Shown: one piece after another, positions 45,381 to 54,601 of the stretch
How positions within the stretch are numbered: position 1 is the stretch's first letter
Layout: the number at the start of each line of letters is the position of its first letter
From: Photobacterium kishitanii
GTDB lineage: Bacteria; Pseudomonadota; Gammaproteobacteria; Enterobacterales; Vibrionaceae
NCBI RefSeq assembly: GCF_003026355.1
Contig: NZ_PYON01000008.1
Location: 159,039 to 223,038, forward strand
DNA: 64,000 nt
Direction of reading: 5' to 3'
Translations under genes and position numbers: made by a program
Notes under the pieces: generated by a model
What the model was told of the DNA's origin: nothing
Database searches by the model: none
What the model saw: the letters and a program-made list of their open reading frames with translations, nothing else

Positions 45381-46880
45381 TTATGCCTCACGCTGACTGT
45401 CATAACACGTTTTAGCTTGTTTATAACTGTCGATAACTAATAAGCGCATCTGTTTATGATCAACAATCGGTAATGGATAATCCACACCTCCAAAGCCAGA
45501 CCATAACGAAGGCGAATGAATATATTTATCAGGCACATGTTGAAGCTCAGGTATCCATTGGCGAATAAACACCCCGTTTGGATCAAAGCGTTCACTTTGA
45601 GTTGTGGGATTAAACACTCGAAAATACGGTTGAGCATCAGTACCCGTTGATGCAGCCCACTGCCAACCACCATTGTTAGATGCTAATTCACCATCAATAA
45701 GCTGCTGCATAAACCACTGCTCACCAATACGCCAATCACACAGCATGTCTTTAACTAAAAAACTCGCACTGATCATCCGTAATCGATTATGCATCCAGCC
45801 CGTTGTGGCAAGCTGTCGCATTGCAGCATCCACAATCGGAAAACCTGTCTTTCCTTGCTGCCAAGCATGTAGATGATCACTATTTTCTAACCAGCGAACA
45901 TGATGGGTATATAACTGAAATGGTTGGTGTTTACTTAGACGACCATAGCTATCAAGTAGATGATTATAAAACTCACGCCAAATCACTTCACTGAGCCATA
46001 CAAAAGCGCCATTTTGTTTGTTTATTTCGACACACTGCGGCAGAGCTTCCATTAATGCAGCTAAACACTGACGAGCAGACAATGCCCCAATAGCTAAATA
46101 AGGAGAAAGACAACTAGTACCATCAATGGCAGGAAAGTCGCGCTGTTGTTGATAATATTCAGCTTTTGTTTCACAAAACATCTGTAACCGTTGTTGAATA
46201 GCACTCTCATCAACGGGCCATAGTAAACTGTCTTGTTTGCTGTAATTAAACGTTTGAATATCGCCGTTAACTTTAGACTTACCTTCAAGTAAATTCAAAC
46301 AATGCTGACTAAAAGTTACCTTGTCACTATTTGTAACAGGCTGATAGTTATAGCTTAAAAACTGTTTTAGCCACGCATTACGGTAAGGAGTAAATACTTT
46401 ATACATTTTTTGCTGCTGTGTTAGCACACTGCCAGGCGGCAAAACACAATAATCATCAACACAGTGCCACTGTCTATCTTGTGCTATTAATGCTTGTTCT
46501 ACAGCAAAATCGCGTTGCTTTTCGTTCCACGGATGCTGCCGATTACAATAAACAGCACTAATTTGATGCTGCTGACATAAGGTCGCTATTGTGGCTGGCA
46601 CCGTTGAAAAATCATGACATTCAACAACTAATAGAGGAATATTGATATCGTTTAACTGTTGTTTAACAACGTGTAGCCGCCGTTCTATTAAGTCAATCTG
46701 CCGTCCTGATATATGGTGTTGGTACCACTGCATTGGTGTCACAATATAGACCGCAATTACGGGTAAACCAGATGCTATTGCGTAATTTAGAGCGGTATTA
46801 TCAGTAACGCGTAAATCAGCCCGTAACCATAACAGAGCATGGTTAACCGCAGAAATAGTTGATTGTGACTTAGAATTCAT
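45381..46880 (-). CDS. phrB: Deoxyribodipyrimidine photolyase
   Basis: A 499-residue class I photolyase. The antenna domain opens with LLWLRADLRVTDNTALNYAIASG. The FAD domain has WREFYNHLLD, GFPIVDAAMRQLATTGWMHNRLRM, FLVKDMLCDWRIGEQWFMQQLIDGELASNNGGWQWAASTGTDAQPYF and RVFNPTTQSERFDP. It repairs cyclobutane pyrimidine dimers using blue light. AGGAG lies 6 bases before the ATG. It is in the third position of the operon, downstream of the MerR regulator. Confidence 0.95.
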   Translation of the reverse strand: MNSKSQSTISAVNHALLWLRADLRVTDNTALNYAIASGLPVIAVYIVTPMQWYQHHISGRQIDLIERRLHVVKQQLNDINIPLLVVECHDFSTVPATIATLCQQHQISAVYCNRQHPWNEKQRDFAVEQALIAQDRQWHCVDDYCVLPPGSVLTQQQKMYKVFTPYRNAWLKQFLSYNYQPVTNSDKVTFSQHCLNLLEGKSKVNGDIQTFNYSKQDSLLWPVDESAIQQRLQMFCETKAEYYQQQRDFPAIDGTSCLSPYLAIGALSARQCLAALMEALPQCVEINKQNGAFVWLSEVIWREFYNHLLDSYGRLSKHQPFQLYTHHVRWLENSDHLHAWQQGKTGFPIVDAAMRQLATTGWMHNRLRMISASFLVKDMLCDWRIGEQWFMQQLIDGELASNNGGWQWAASTGTDAQPYFRVFNPTTQSERFDPNGVFIRQWIPELQHVPDKYIHSPSLWSGFGGVDYPLPIVDHKQMRLLVIDSYKQAKTCYDSQREA

Positions 46881-46917
46881 CGCGATCTCCTATTGAGCGC
46901 TTATTTCAAATAGCTGA

Positions 46918-47715
46918 TTAGTACCCATGGATCATTTTTACGCTACCGACAAAATGTAATTTGACCCCAGTTTCTTGCTCTATCATTTCAATATCATCTA
47001 ATTGACGACGACTTAGTTTTGTCTCACCGACCACGACTAAATTTTTAATATTACGCTCACGAATACAAGCAGAAATACCGGTTAAACGACCAGATAAGTG
47101 AGTCATGATAGTGACACCGTCACCTTTGTAACACCACGCAAGTCCTTGCTGCCAAATACTATGACTAATATGCTGATCAAAACTTATCAATAAACATGTT
47201 AGTTTTTTTTCGTTATTAATTTTGGTTATAACGTTAATAAAACAAACCGTTAAAACCGATGACCACAAGCTTCTTTGTACTGTAATTAAAGGATTATCTT
47301 GATGTTCAATAACAGCACTCACTTCGGGCAATAATCGTTGCTGAATCACTTCATACGGATAAATTTTCAATGCTTCATTAATCAGCCGTTCTAATTTAAA
47401 CCCATTTAATGCTTGGACTGCGTTAATGATTTCAACGGCAACATCTAAGGTTTGTTGTTGTTCCACTACCGGAACGCAATCACCCGCTAATAGTGGCTTC
47501 ACTTTACCAATAGAAACACCTTTTGCTAACCAATCAAGGATCACTTTAATCTTTGCAATATCAGCTTCAGTATATAAGCGATGACCTTTAGGTGTCCGTT
47601 GAGGAATTAATAGTCCATAACGACGCTGCCATGCTCTTAATGTGACCGAGTTAACTCCGGTAATCTCAGAAACCTCACTGATTGCAAACAATTTAGTTTC
47701 AATAAGAGCGCTCAT
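46918..47715 (-). CDS. MerR-family regulator with a CarH/LitR-like C-terminal half
   Basis: A 265-residue regulator. The N-terminal MerR helix-turn-helix is FAISEVSEITGVNSVTLRAWQRRYGLLIPQRTPKGHRLYTEADI. The remaining 190 residues have the layout of B12-binding photoreceptor regulators: a helical region (LLPEVSAVIEH...SLWSSVL) and then a Rossmann-like part (LTCLLISFDQHISHSIWQQGLAWCYKGDGVTIMTHLSG). The cobalamin motif D-x-H-x-x-G is seen as D180-Q-H182-I-S-H185 (Gly replaced), and the usual E-H pair of the helical part reads QR. It is second in the operon and is the obvious candidate regulator of the TGTACA sites. Confidence 0.85.
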   Translation of the reverse strand: MSALIETKLFAISEVSEITGVNSVTLRAWQRRYGLLIPQRTPKGHRLYTEADIAKIKVILDWLAKGVSIGKVKPLLAGDCVPVVEQQQTLDVAVEIINAVQALNGFKLERLINEALKIYPYEVIQQRLLPEVSAVIEHQDNPLITVQRSLWSSVLTVCFINVITKINNEKKLTCLLISFDQHISHSIWQQGLAWCYKGDGVTIMTHLSGRLTGISACIRERNIKNLVVVGETKLSRRQLDDIEMIEQETGVKLHFVGSVKMIHGY

Positions 47716-47759
47716 AAGACCTCTGTAAAATAATGATTAAATATAAAATGACCAACCTC

Positions 47760-48707
47760 TTATAACGCATAACGTAACTTCAAGTTTTCAGGGTAAAGGT
47801 CTAAATATGTTTGGTCAGCCAAATAGCTATCAGGATGAACAGCTAAATGGTGATTAATGAGGGTTAATGGTGCAATTAGCGGCAAGTTACCTTCACGATA
47901 GCGCATAATGACATCACGAAGTTCCGCTTTTTGAGGTTTGTCTAAATCACGCTTAAAATACCCCTGAATATGCATTAACACATTGGTATTATTTTTACGG
48001 CTAGCTCTTTGCTTTAATGCGTCCATAAATAATTGACGGTATTCAATAAAAAAAGCACCCAAGTCATCCCATTGATGAATACCAGAAACAAAGCGCCCTA
48101 ATGCACGATATGCTTGTGGATCATGTGCCATCAGACACAACTTATAACGTGAGTGAAATTTGATAATACTATCGCGGGTTACGCCATCAGCAATAGATCG
48201 GTATAGGTCATCTAATGCATAAATACGGAAAATAAAGTTCTCGCGTAATACAGGATCTTGTAAACGTCCATCTTCTTCAATCGGTAACCACGGCATTTTT
48301 TCCATTAATCGTTGTGTAAAAATACCGACAGAACCACCGGGTACAGAATTACCATTATCTAAATATAATTTAACGCGTTCCATACCGCAGGTTGGCGATT
48401 TAGCACAGACAATATAACCTCGTAGAGCTTCAAAGCTAGGTAATTGGTTATCTGCAAACGCTATCATTTTATCGGTATAATCAAGGTTATGATCTTTAGT
48501 GCCAACTAACGCAATACGATCACCATTATCTTGTAAACGAATAGTTGGACGCGGCACCGTCATACCAATACCGACTTCAGGACACACAGGTTTAAAGTCA
48601 AAGTATTCACTCAATTCTTCATCTGCAAAACGATTTCGTTTATGCCCGCCGTCAAACCGAACTTTCTGCCCTAATACGCAAGCACTAATACCAACAGGAA
48701 TCCCCAT
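47760..48707 (-). CDS. YbgA-like protein (DUF523-DUF1722 fusion), first gene of the photolyase operon
   Basis: A 315-residue two-domain protein. The DUF523 part (VGISACVLGQKVRFDGGHKRNRF, KPVCPEVGIGM, AKSPTCGM) has conserved cysteines. The DUF1722 part (KFHSRYKLCLMAHDPQAYRALGRFV, VLMHIQGYFKRDLDKPQKAEL) matches E. coli YbgA, which also lies next to phr. I chose ATG at 48707, four bases after GGAGG; longer frames use TTG. Neither domain has an assigned biochemical role that I can rely on. Its position as the first gene next to photolyase is conserved with E. coli. Confidence 0.88.
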   Translation of the reverse strand: MGIPVGISACVLGQKVRFDGGHKRNRFADEELSEYFDFKPVCPEVGIGMTVPRPTIRLQDNGDRIALVGTKDHNLDYTDKMIAFADNQLPSFEALRGYIVCAKSPTCGMERVKLYLDNGNSVPGGSVGIFTQRLMEKMPWLPIEEDGRLQDPVLRENFIFRIYALDDLYRSIADGVTRDSIIKFHSRYKLCLMAHDPQAYRALGRFVSGIHQWDDLGAFFIEYRQLFMDALKQRASRKNNTNVLMHIQGYFKRDLDKPQKAELRDVIMRYREGNLPLIAPLTLINHHLAVHPDSYLADQTYLDLYPENLKLRYAL

Positions 48708-48732
48708 GCCGCCTCCAAACCTTACATCAAGG

Positions 48733-48806
48733 TTGTACAATTGTTAAAAGCTGTACAATAAATGTAGCGAATAAATCATAGTTGTACAAATTTTTTTTCT
48801 GTACAA
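48733..48806 (-). promoter_or_regulatory. Array of four TGTACA palindromes upstream of the photolyase/lipid operon
   Basis: TGTACA occurs at 48734-48739, 48752-48757, 48783-48788 and 48800-48805. The centre-to-centre distances are 18, 31 and 17 bases, giving two pairs. Most copies are flanked by T and A (TTGTACAA). A promoter candidate overlaps the array on the minus strand: TTGTAC, 20-base spacer, TATGAT. Long spacers are typical of MerR-controlled promoters. These sites are likely targets of the MerR regulator encoded in the operon. Confidence 0.55.
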
Positions 48807-48850
48807 CTTTGTAATGTGTTTATCAATAAATAATGACGCCAAATAGTAGC

Positions 48851-48880
48851 CATAAAAAAAGCGACCGTGACGGTCGCTTT
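48851..48880 (-). terminator. Rho-independent terminator of rlmF
   Basis: AAAGCGACCG (48858-48867) pairs perfectly with CGGTCGCTTT (48871-48880) over a 3-base loop. On the minus strand it is followed by a run of T residues. Confidence 0.88.
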
Positions 48881-48919
48881 TATAATATTCAATAATGATT
48901 GTAGGTTACAAGGTAGCCT

Positions 48920-49942
48920 TTATGCCCAACGCTCAGCTTGCCACTCAGCTTGCTGTTCTTCATTGAGGAACGTCCATGCTACAACACGAGAGATTTTCTG
49001 CCCTTGTGACATTTCAATGGTTTTGACTTGGAATGCGCTTACTTTTTCAAGTTGCTTATAAATAACGCCAAGGTTTTCTTTCTTAGAAACAAGTGTTGTG
49101 AACCAGAAACACTGTGTCGCTTTGGTTGCACTTTGGTTGATCATCTTTTTAATGAAGCCAACTTCACCACCTGTGCACCACAATTCAGCTTTTTGACCGC
49201 CAAAATTAAGCACTGGCGCCGCTGACTCAGATTTCGCATTAAATGCCGAAAGCTTATTAGTACGACCATGTGCTTGGCGCTTCTTATTTGAGTTAGTCGC
49301 AAGGTTGCGCACTTTACGCTCAGAACCTGCCATAGCTTCAGCTTCTGAACCGTGGAATGGTGGATTACACATAGTGAAATCAAATACTTCTTCATCATTA
49401 ATCACATCAGTAAAGATATTATCGGCATGATTTTGAAGACGAATTTGAATTGCACCTTTTAGACGTGGATTATTAGCAGCAATGAATTTAGCTGATTTAA
49501 CCGCTAAAGAATCAATCTCCGAACCCACAAATTGCCAGCCATAAACACGATGACCAATAATAGGATAAACACAGTTTGCACCAATACCGATATCTAAACC
49601 GCGCACACCTTTACCTTCAGGGATAGCACCGCCATTAGACTGTGCCAATAAATCTGCAATGTAGTGAATGTAATCAGCACGACCAGGGATTGGTGGACAC
49701 AGAAAACCTGCAGGAATATCCCAATAATCGACATGGTAGAAATGCTTTAATAACGCTTTATTCAACGTCTTAACTGCGAGTGGATCAGAGAAGTTTACGG
49801 AAAGATCACCATAAGCATTTTCACTAACGTATTGCGCTAGTTCAGGTGTCGCCTGAGTTAATGTCGCAAAATCATAACGCGCACGGTGTGGGTTACGTGG
49901 ATGTAGGCCTTGCTTAGGCTGTGCGGCTTTCTTTTGGGTCAT
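48920..49942 (-). CDS. rlmF: 23S rRNA (adenine-1618-N6)-methyltransferase
   Basis: A 340-residue protein of the RlmF family (E. coli YbiN). The start is [23 protein letters not shown]; the SAM-binding [15 protein letters not shown] is at residues 116-130, and the catalytic NPPF of adenine-N6 methyltransferases at 193-196. It modifies A1618 in 23S rRNA. The N-terminal stretch is lysine-rich, as usual. It is transcribed toward, and terminated before, the photolyase operon promoter. Confidence 0.93.
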   Translation of the reverse strand: MTQKKAAQPKQGLHPRNPHRARYDFATLTQATPELAQYVSENAYGDLSVNFSDPLAVKTLNKALLKHFYHVDYWDIPAGFLCPPIPGRADYIHYIADLLAQSNGGAIPEGKGVRGLDIGIGANCVYPIIGHRVYGWQFVGSEIDSLAVKSAKFIAANNPRLKGAIQIRLQNHADNIFTDVINDEEVFDFTMCNPPFHGSEAEAMAGSERKVRNLATNSNKKRQAHGRTNKLSAFNAKSESAAPVLNFGGQKAELWCTGGEVGFIKKMINQSATKATQCFWFTTLVSKKENLGVIYKQLEKVSAFQVKTIEMSQGQKISRVVAWTFLNEEQQAEWQAERWA

Positions 49943-50230
49943 CTTTGCTACTCGCAGGAATCAAATACAATTAAGCGCTGCATTGTACATGCTAAACCCT
50001 AATAACCTTAGCACCTTAACAACCAAATGCACAAAAAACACTCAATTGCGCCTAACAATTGCTCTCTTTATAGTTAAATTTACGATTAAGAACAAAATAC
50101 GCCATAAAAATATAACCTCCTTAGTTTTAAATCTCGTTAATCCTAGCAACAAGCCGCTAGTGGTAATGTCTATTATTATTAAAGAAGTACTTATACTTAA
50201 ACATAACCCTACCTTGTTAGGAGTGATATT

Positions 50231-51367
50231 ATGCCAATTCCCTCCCCACCATCTCAGCCTTCCCTCTCATTTTTTTACTCATTATTATGGATGATGGCTT
50301 TTTGCGTATTCGTTATTTTTTATTCCTCTAATATTCAAGCTGAAGAATCAATTAACAATAAAACACTACAGATAGGCACCTATTCTTGCCCACCTTTTGT
50401 CATGATTGATGAGTCAAATGATTATCAAGGACTAACATTTTTACTGTGGAATAATATAGCAACTAAACTCAACCTCAAATATACGGTTCAAGTCCTACCG
50501 CTCAAAGATCTACTTGCAGCAGTAGCCAGTGGTAAACTCGATATTGGTTTATCCTGTATTTCTATCACCCCAGAACGTGAAGAAATATTAGATTTTTCAC
50601 ATTCATTTTATGAAACCAATCTAGCAATTGCGATTAAACAAAAAAGTCATTGGGAAACCTTCATCAATATTATATTGAATAAAAAACTCTTACAGATCTT
50701 GTCGATTATCTCAATAGTTGCCGCTATTGTGGGTGGGATTTATTACATACTTGAGCACCGCGTTAACCGTAAATTATATTCAATGAAGTCACGATCTGCG
50801 CAGTTAGTAGAAGGATTTATCTTAGGGTTATTGTTTATAACTAAAGGTCCTTTTAATTATTATGAATTTAAAACATTAACTGGGCGGGTGATCACTGTTC
50901 TATTAGCCGTTTTTACGACATTATTTATCGCTAGTATCACTGCTGTTCTTGCCAGCTCATTCACATTGGGCTTAATCGATAGTGACATTAAAAGTCCTAA
51001 TGATTTAGATAATGTCATCACTGGTGCGAAACAATCATCAACCTCATCAGAATTTTTGACCAACCATAGTATTACCCATAAGACCTATCCAACCGTTGCG
51101 GCAATGTTGATTGCTTTAGATAAAGGCGAAATCAATGCGGTGGTCGATGACGACGCTATTTTAAGATATCAGATAAAAATGGCGAAAAGCCAAGGTGATT
51201 ATCAACAATTACAGGTTCTTCCTTATCAATTTGAAAAGCAAAATTACGGTATCGTGCTTGGAGAAAACAGCCCTTATGATGAAGAAATTAATCGAGAGCT
51301 ATTACAATTTCGTAAAAGTAACCAATGGAAAAAAGCACTGACTGAATACTTTAGAATCAAAGAGTAA
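50231..51367 (+). CDS. Ionotropic-glutamate-receptor-like channel/receptor (GluR0-type architecture)
   Basis: A 378-residue protein in which a bacterial amino-acid-binding domain is split by membrane segments. Signal or anchor helix: about 13-35. S1 lobe: about 40-145, with SITPEREEILDFS (R116 in the position of the iGluR ligand Arg). Hydrophobic M1: about 153-175. Pore-loop-like region: about 193-209 (EGFILGLLFITKGPF). M2: about 219-242, ending SITAVLASSF, similar to the SYTANLAAF gate motif of receptor channels. S2 lobe: about 245-375, with acidic residues in VVDDDAI. The selectivity filter lacks TVGYG. AGGAG is 7 bases before the ATG. Confidence 0.75.
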   Translation: MPIPSPPSQPSLSFFYSLLWMMAFCVFVIFYSSNIQAEESINNKTLQIGTYSCPPFVMIDESNDYQGLTFLLWNNIATKLNLKYTVQVLPLKDLLAAVASGKLDIGLSCISITPEREEILDFSHSFYETNLAIAIKQKSHWETFINIILNKKLLQILSIISIVAAIVGGIYYILEHRVNRKLYSMKSRSAQLVEGFILGLLFITKGPFNYYEFKTLTGRVITVLLAVFTTLFIASITAVLASSFTLGLIDSDIKSPNDLDNVITGAKQSSTSSEFLTNHSITHKTYPTVAAMLIALDKGEINAVVDDDAILRYQIKMAKSQGDYQQLQVLPYQFEKQNYGIVLGENSPYDEEINRELLQFRKSNQWKKALTEYFRIKE

Positions 51368-51383
51368 CAATATTATTAAAACA

Positions 51384-51407
51384 AAAAGGAGCACTAATGT
51401 GCCCCTT
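51384..51407. terminator. Terminator between the receptor gene and viaA
   Basis: AAGGAGCAC pairs with GTGCCCCTT around TAAT with one mismatch. T runs occur on the minus strand. It could act for both convergent genes. Confidence 0.6.
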
Positions 51408-51427
51408 GATGATTTAAAAGTAACCTG

Positions 51428-52885
51428 CTAACGCAATTTAAACAACCGTCCTAGTTGAGTTAACGTTGATGGGTGATAAGACCAACAATGATCAAATAAC
51501 TCCAGTAACTCTGGGTTACCATATTTAGATAAGTTCACTGCATGAAAACGATTTTTTTGTTGTTTTAACTTTTGTACTCGTACTTGCATTGCCTCAGGCT
51601 GGCTAGGTGCAATAAAATCCGACAATACGACTAGATCGGCATTTTTATATTTACCGTCAACCATTAAATCAATTGACTGATCAAGTACAGGTCCTAGATC
51701 TGTGCCACCATGAAATGAATACGACAAAAAGTTAACGACTTCATGTAAACCATCTTGTTTAGTCAGTTCGTAGGTAATTTGTTGGGTAGAGAACATAATC
51801 ACAAAACAGTCACGTTCTTCAACCAGCGCTATCTGCATTAATCCATATGCTAATGCTTTAGCACAATTCTCAGGATAACCTGACATTGAACCAGAAGCAT
51901 CGATACAAACAATAAATGGCCCTTTCGGTTGATCTACCTGCTTGGTTTGTCGCTGAAATGCTTTTACTTTTCGCAACTTTCGTTGTGTGCCCTGCATACA
52001 ATAATTCATTAAACGTTTATCAGCTAAATGCTTGTAAAAGATCACTTCGAGCTCAGGGTAAGCTAAAAACATCGCTTCATTAGGCAATAATTTGGTTAGA
52101 TCATCACTTTCATGAATGCCAACAATATCATCAGTTACATTGTCACTTATCTCTTCCACCAGCTTCATTTGTTCAGCTTTTACGCGCTCTTTATTTGGAT
52201 CATCAACTTCATTCGCCATTCGACCTAATTTTTCTGCAATGTCTTGAAGGCCGTTATTCTTTTTTAAGAATGCCGCTATTTTCTTCATCACATCGACATC
52301 AGTTTTAGTCAATTTCGCTTGTGCCATATCCCACAATCGTCCAGCTTTACTGGCATCACCAGCGTCAGTCACTGTCGCCATTTTTTTCATGGTTTCAATG
52401 CGTTGGTAGAGATCGGTTAGCAGTTGATCTTTTTGCTCTTCCACTTCAGACTCTTGTGCCTCACGTAATGCATGAGCAAGATAGTCATACCATTTATCAC
52501 AAAAAAAACGCTGAAACATTGGGTTATGTTTGCTTTGCTCTTTTGCTAATAAACTTTTAGCTTTGAAATAAAATGCAGATTGTCCTTCAAGTTGCTGAAC
52601 AATCTGTTCTGAATGAGCAAAAAAGTATTGTTGATTCCATGTACAAACTTGTTGATACAAATTAATTTCATCACTAAATTGTTCAACGACCGTACCTTTG
52701 GCAGTCCTTTTTAGCATCTGGCCGCGCCATTTCATGATTTGGTTTTTCATGGACGTTTTTACACCAGGGCTAGCTTCTGCTGCCATTAATAACTGCGGTC
52801 TTACCATAACTTCATGTACAGCTGAATCAATAATACCTGACTCTGCAAGCATCAAAGCAAAATTTAACCCTTCAGATACTGGCAT
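51428..52885 (-). CDS. viaA: VWA-domain protein ViaA
   Basis: A 485-residue protein of the ViaA family, partner of RavA. The N-terminal part is helical (SEGLNFALMLAESGIIDSAVHEVMVRPQLL). The C-terminal von Willebrand A domain has the MIDAS motif DASGSMSG and a downstream GGTDLG and LSDF. The ATG at 52885 is chosen, because AAGGA lies 9 bases before it; the ATG at 52891 is only 3 bases from it. The length is near the E. coli ViaA (483). RavA-ViaA is a membrane-associated chaperone-like complex linked to respiratory proteins. Confidence 0.9.
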   Translation of the reverse strand: MPVSEGLNFALMLAESGIIDSAVHEVMVRPQLLMAAEASPGVKTSMKNQIMKWRGQMLKRTAKGTVVEQFSDEINLYQQVCTWNQQYFFAHSEQIVQQLEGQSAFYFKAKSLLAKEQSKHNPMFQRFFCDKWYDYLAHALREAQESEVEEQKDQLLTDLYQRIETMKKMATVTDAGDASKAGRLWDMAQAKLTKTDVDVMKKIAAFLKKNNGLQDIAEKLGRMANEVDDPNKERVKAEQMKLVEEISDNVTDDIVGIHESDDLTKLLPNEAMFLAYPELEVIFYKHLADKRLMNYCMQGTQRKLRKVKAFQRQTKQVDQPKGPFIVCIDASGSMSGYPENCAKALAYGLMQIALVEERDCFVIMFSTQQITYELTKQDGLHEVVNFLSYSFHGGTDLGPVLDQSIDLMVDGKYKNADLVVLSDFIAPSQPEAMQVRVQKLKQQKNRFHAVNLSKYGNPELLELFDHCWSYHPSTLTQLGRLFKLR

Positions 52886-52945
52886 AGGCATCTATCCTTT
52901 ACTTTATTTTTCATTACACATAACAATATTACTGGTTATCTAAAA

Positions 52946-54601
52946 TCACTGTTGCGAAAAATATTCATCCATATGAGTAATTCTAAAAGCACTTCTTTCA
53001 GCTACTTGCTTCAATTCTGCGACTTCATCAACGCAATCACTAAGGCTTTGCTCTATCAATGTAGGAAAGTCACCACTGATAAAATTATGTGGTAGTGCGC
53101 CATGAAACGAGGTTCGCGCTTTAATTATATTATGTTCAGAGTCTGTGATTTTAGCCATTGCTTGATCAACATGCTGTTGCCACTGTTGTTGCTGCGAGGT
53201 CGTTAAACCCTTGTTACCCGTTACACCAACTAATACTGGACGGTTCGCAATATCTTTAATCACCAATTGGTTTTCAGCATTTATTTCAAACTGTAATCGA
53301 CATAAATGGGTATTTTTATTCACGAAACCATAAATATCACATTTCCCAGTCCGAATTTTTTTATCAAACTCATCACCATCAATGTAAACCCAACGACTAT
53401 CACCGAGCTCTTGCTCTGACACCGAGGTATTTTGTTGTAGCATCACTAACTTAATCATGCGCGGGTTATTATTAATATTAAATCGTGTTGCAGTCGCAAA
53501 GTTATATTTAAACCATTCTTTACGCATTGTACTTTCGCGAGTAAAGGTTAACACTAGCTGAGTACAAATATCTTGATTAATATTATCGATAATAACCAAT
53601 GCTTCTTTGGCATCCGCAATGGCATCTTGTTGATTAAAGGCATGTTTAGTCGCAAACTCCTTCATAATACTTACAATAACATTGCGTGATTCTGGGCTAT
53701 GCCATAAACAATCTTGCAATAGTAATAAATCTAGCGGGTTAATTTGATCGCGGCCATTAAAGAATGCACTCGCTTTCAGTAATCGCACTGACTTCTTCCA
53801 GCGACGATCTGAAATATAAAGCTCGCTTTCCGTCGCTTGTTCAGTAACTTCCCCAGAACGTGCTTCTATCATTGATTTTAACTGGTAAATTTTTTCAAAA
53901 AGGGTTTCAGTTAATGTTATATCTTCAATGAGTAGTTGCCAGTTTTGATATTCATCATCCTTAATCGTTAATGAAGGATCAATCGCTGTGAGTGCGATAC
54001 CGTCTCCCATTAACATCGACTTAAAATTACGCTTCTCTTGAATACGATTAACAAACACTCGTACTAACATACGGTCATATAATGCATCTAAGCCACTATC
54101 GGCATCCGGCAATTCATTGGAAGCAGTAATCAACAGTCGCATTGGTATTGGCAGAATATCTTGACCATTTTTAAAGGTGCGTTCATTCACCACGGTCAAT
54201 AAGGTATTCAATATTGCAGGACCGGCTTTCCAAATCTCATCCAGAAAAACCACTTGTGCTGTCGGTAAGTAACCATCAATTAAGCGAACATATTTACCGT
54301 TATCTTTTAATTCTTGAATTGAAAGTGGGCCAAAAACTTCTTCAGGGGTTGAAAAACGGGTCATTAAGTAATCGAAGAATCGACTGTCGTCAAAAGCTTG
54401 AATCAATCTCTTTGCAATTAAACTTTTAGCAATACCTGGAGGGCCTAACAAGAATACACTTTCACCCGCCAATGCGGCTAGTAAACATAACTTAATCGTT
54501 TCTTCACGTTCATAAACGCCACTAGAAAGCCCATTAATCAGTTTTTGAATACGTTCTGATAAAATAGCTTTATTTGGTGCTGTTGTTGCTACTGTAAGCA
54601 T
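52946..54601 (-). CDS. ravA: MoxR-type AAA+ ATPase RavA
   Basis: A 551-residue AAA+ ATPase. YEREETIKLCLLAALAGESVFLLGPPGIAKS contains the P-loop GPPGIAKS (residues 53-60). LMTRFSTPEEVFGPLSIQELKDNGKY, VVFLDEIWKAGPAILNTLLT and ITASNELPDADSGLDALYDR are nearly identical to E. coli RavA. The C-terminal half holds the LARA-type and helical regions. The ATG at 54601 is chosen from the family start; the frame is open 14 codons further. ravA and viaA are 60 bases apart in one operon. Confidence 0.92.
   Translation of the reverse strand: MLTVATTAPNKAILSERIQKLINGLSSGVYEREETIKLCLLAALAGESVFLLGPPGIAKSLIAKRLIQAFDDSRFFDYLMTRFSTPEEVFGPLSIQELKDNGKYVRLIDGYLPTAQVVFLDEIWKAGPAILNTLLTVVNERTFKNGQDILPIPMRLLITASNELPDADSGLDALYDRMLVRVFVNRIQEKRNFKSMLMGDGIALTAIDPSLTIKDDEYQNWQLLIEDITLTETLFEKIYQLKSMIEARSGEVTEQATESELYISDRRWKKSVRLLKASAFFNGRDQINPLDLLLLQDCLWHSPESRNVIVSIMKEFATKHAFNQQDAIADAKEALVIIDNINQDICTQLVLTFTRESTMRKEWFKYNFATATRFNINNNPRMIKLVMLQQNTSVSEQELGDSRWVYIDGDEFDKKIRTGKCDIYGFVNKNTHLCRLQFEINAENQLVIKDIANRPVLVGVTGNKGLTTSQQQQWQQHVDQAMAKITDSEHNIIKARTSFHGALPHNFISGDFPTLIEQSLSDCVDEVAELKQVAERSAFRITHMDEYFSQQ

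Noticed and set aside
49983..50294. 103-codon plus-strand open frame overlapping the receptor gene start
   Set aside because: Overlaps the receptor gene N-terminus in another frame, has no ribosome-binding site and shows no protein-like pattern.
51428..54601. AAA+ ATPase plus VWA protein pair as a possible phage-defence system
   Set aside because: Sequence strings match the housekeeping RavA-ViaA pair closely, and no nuclease or other effector gene is adjacent.
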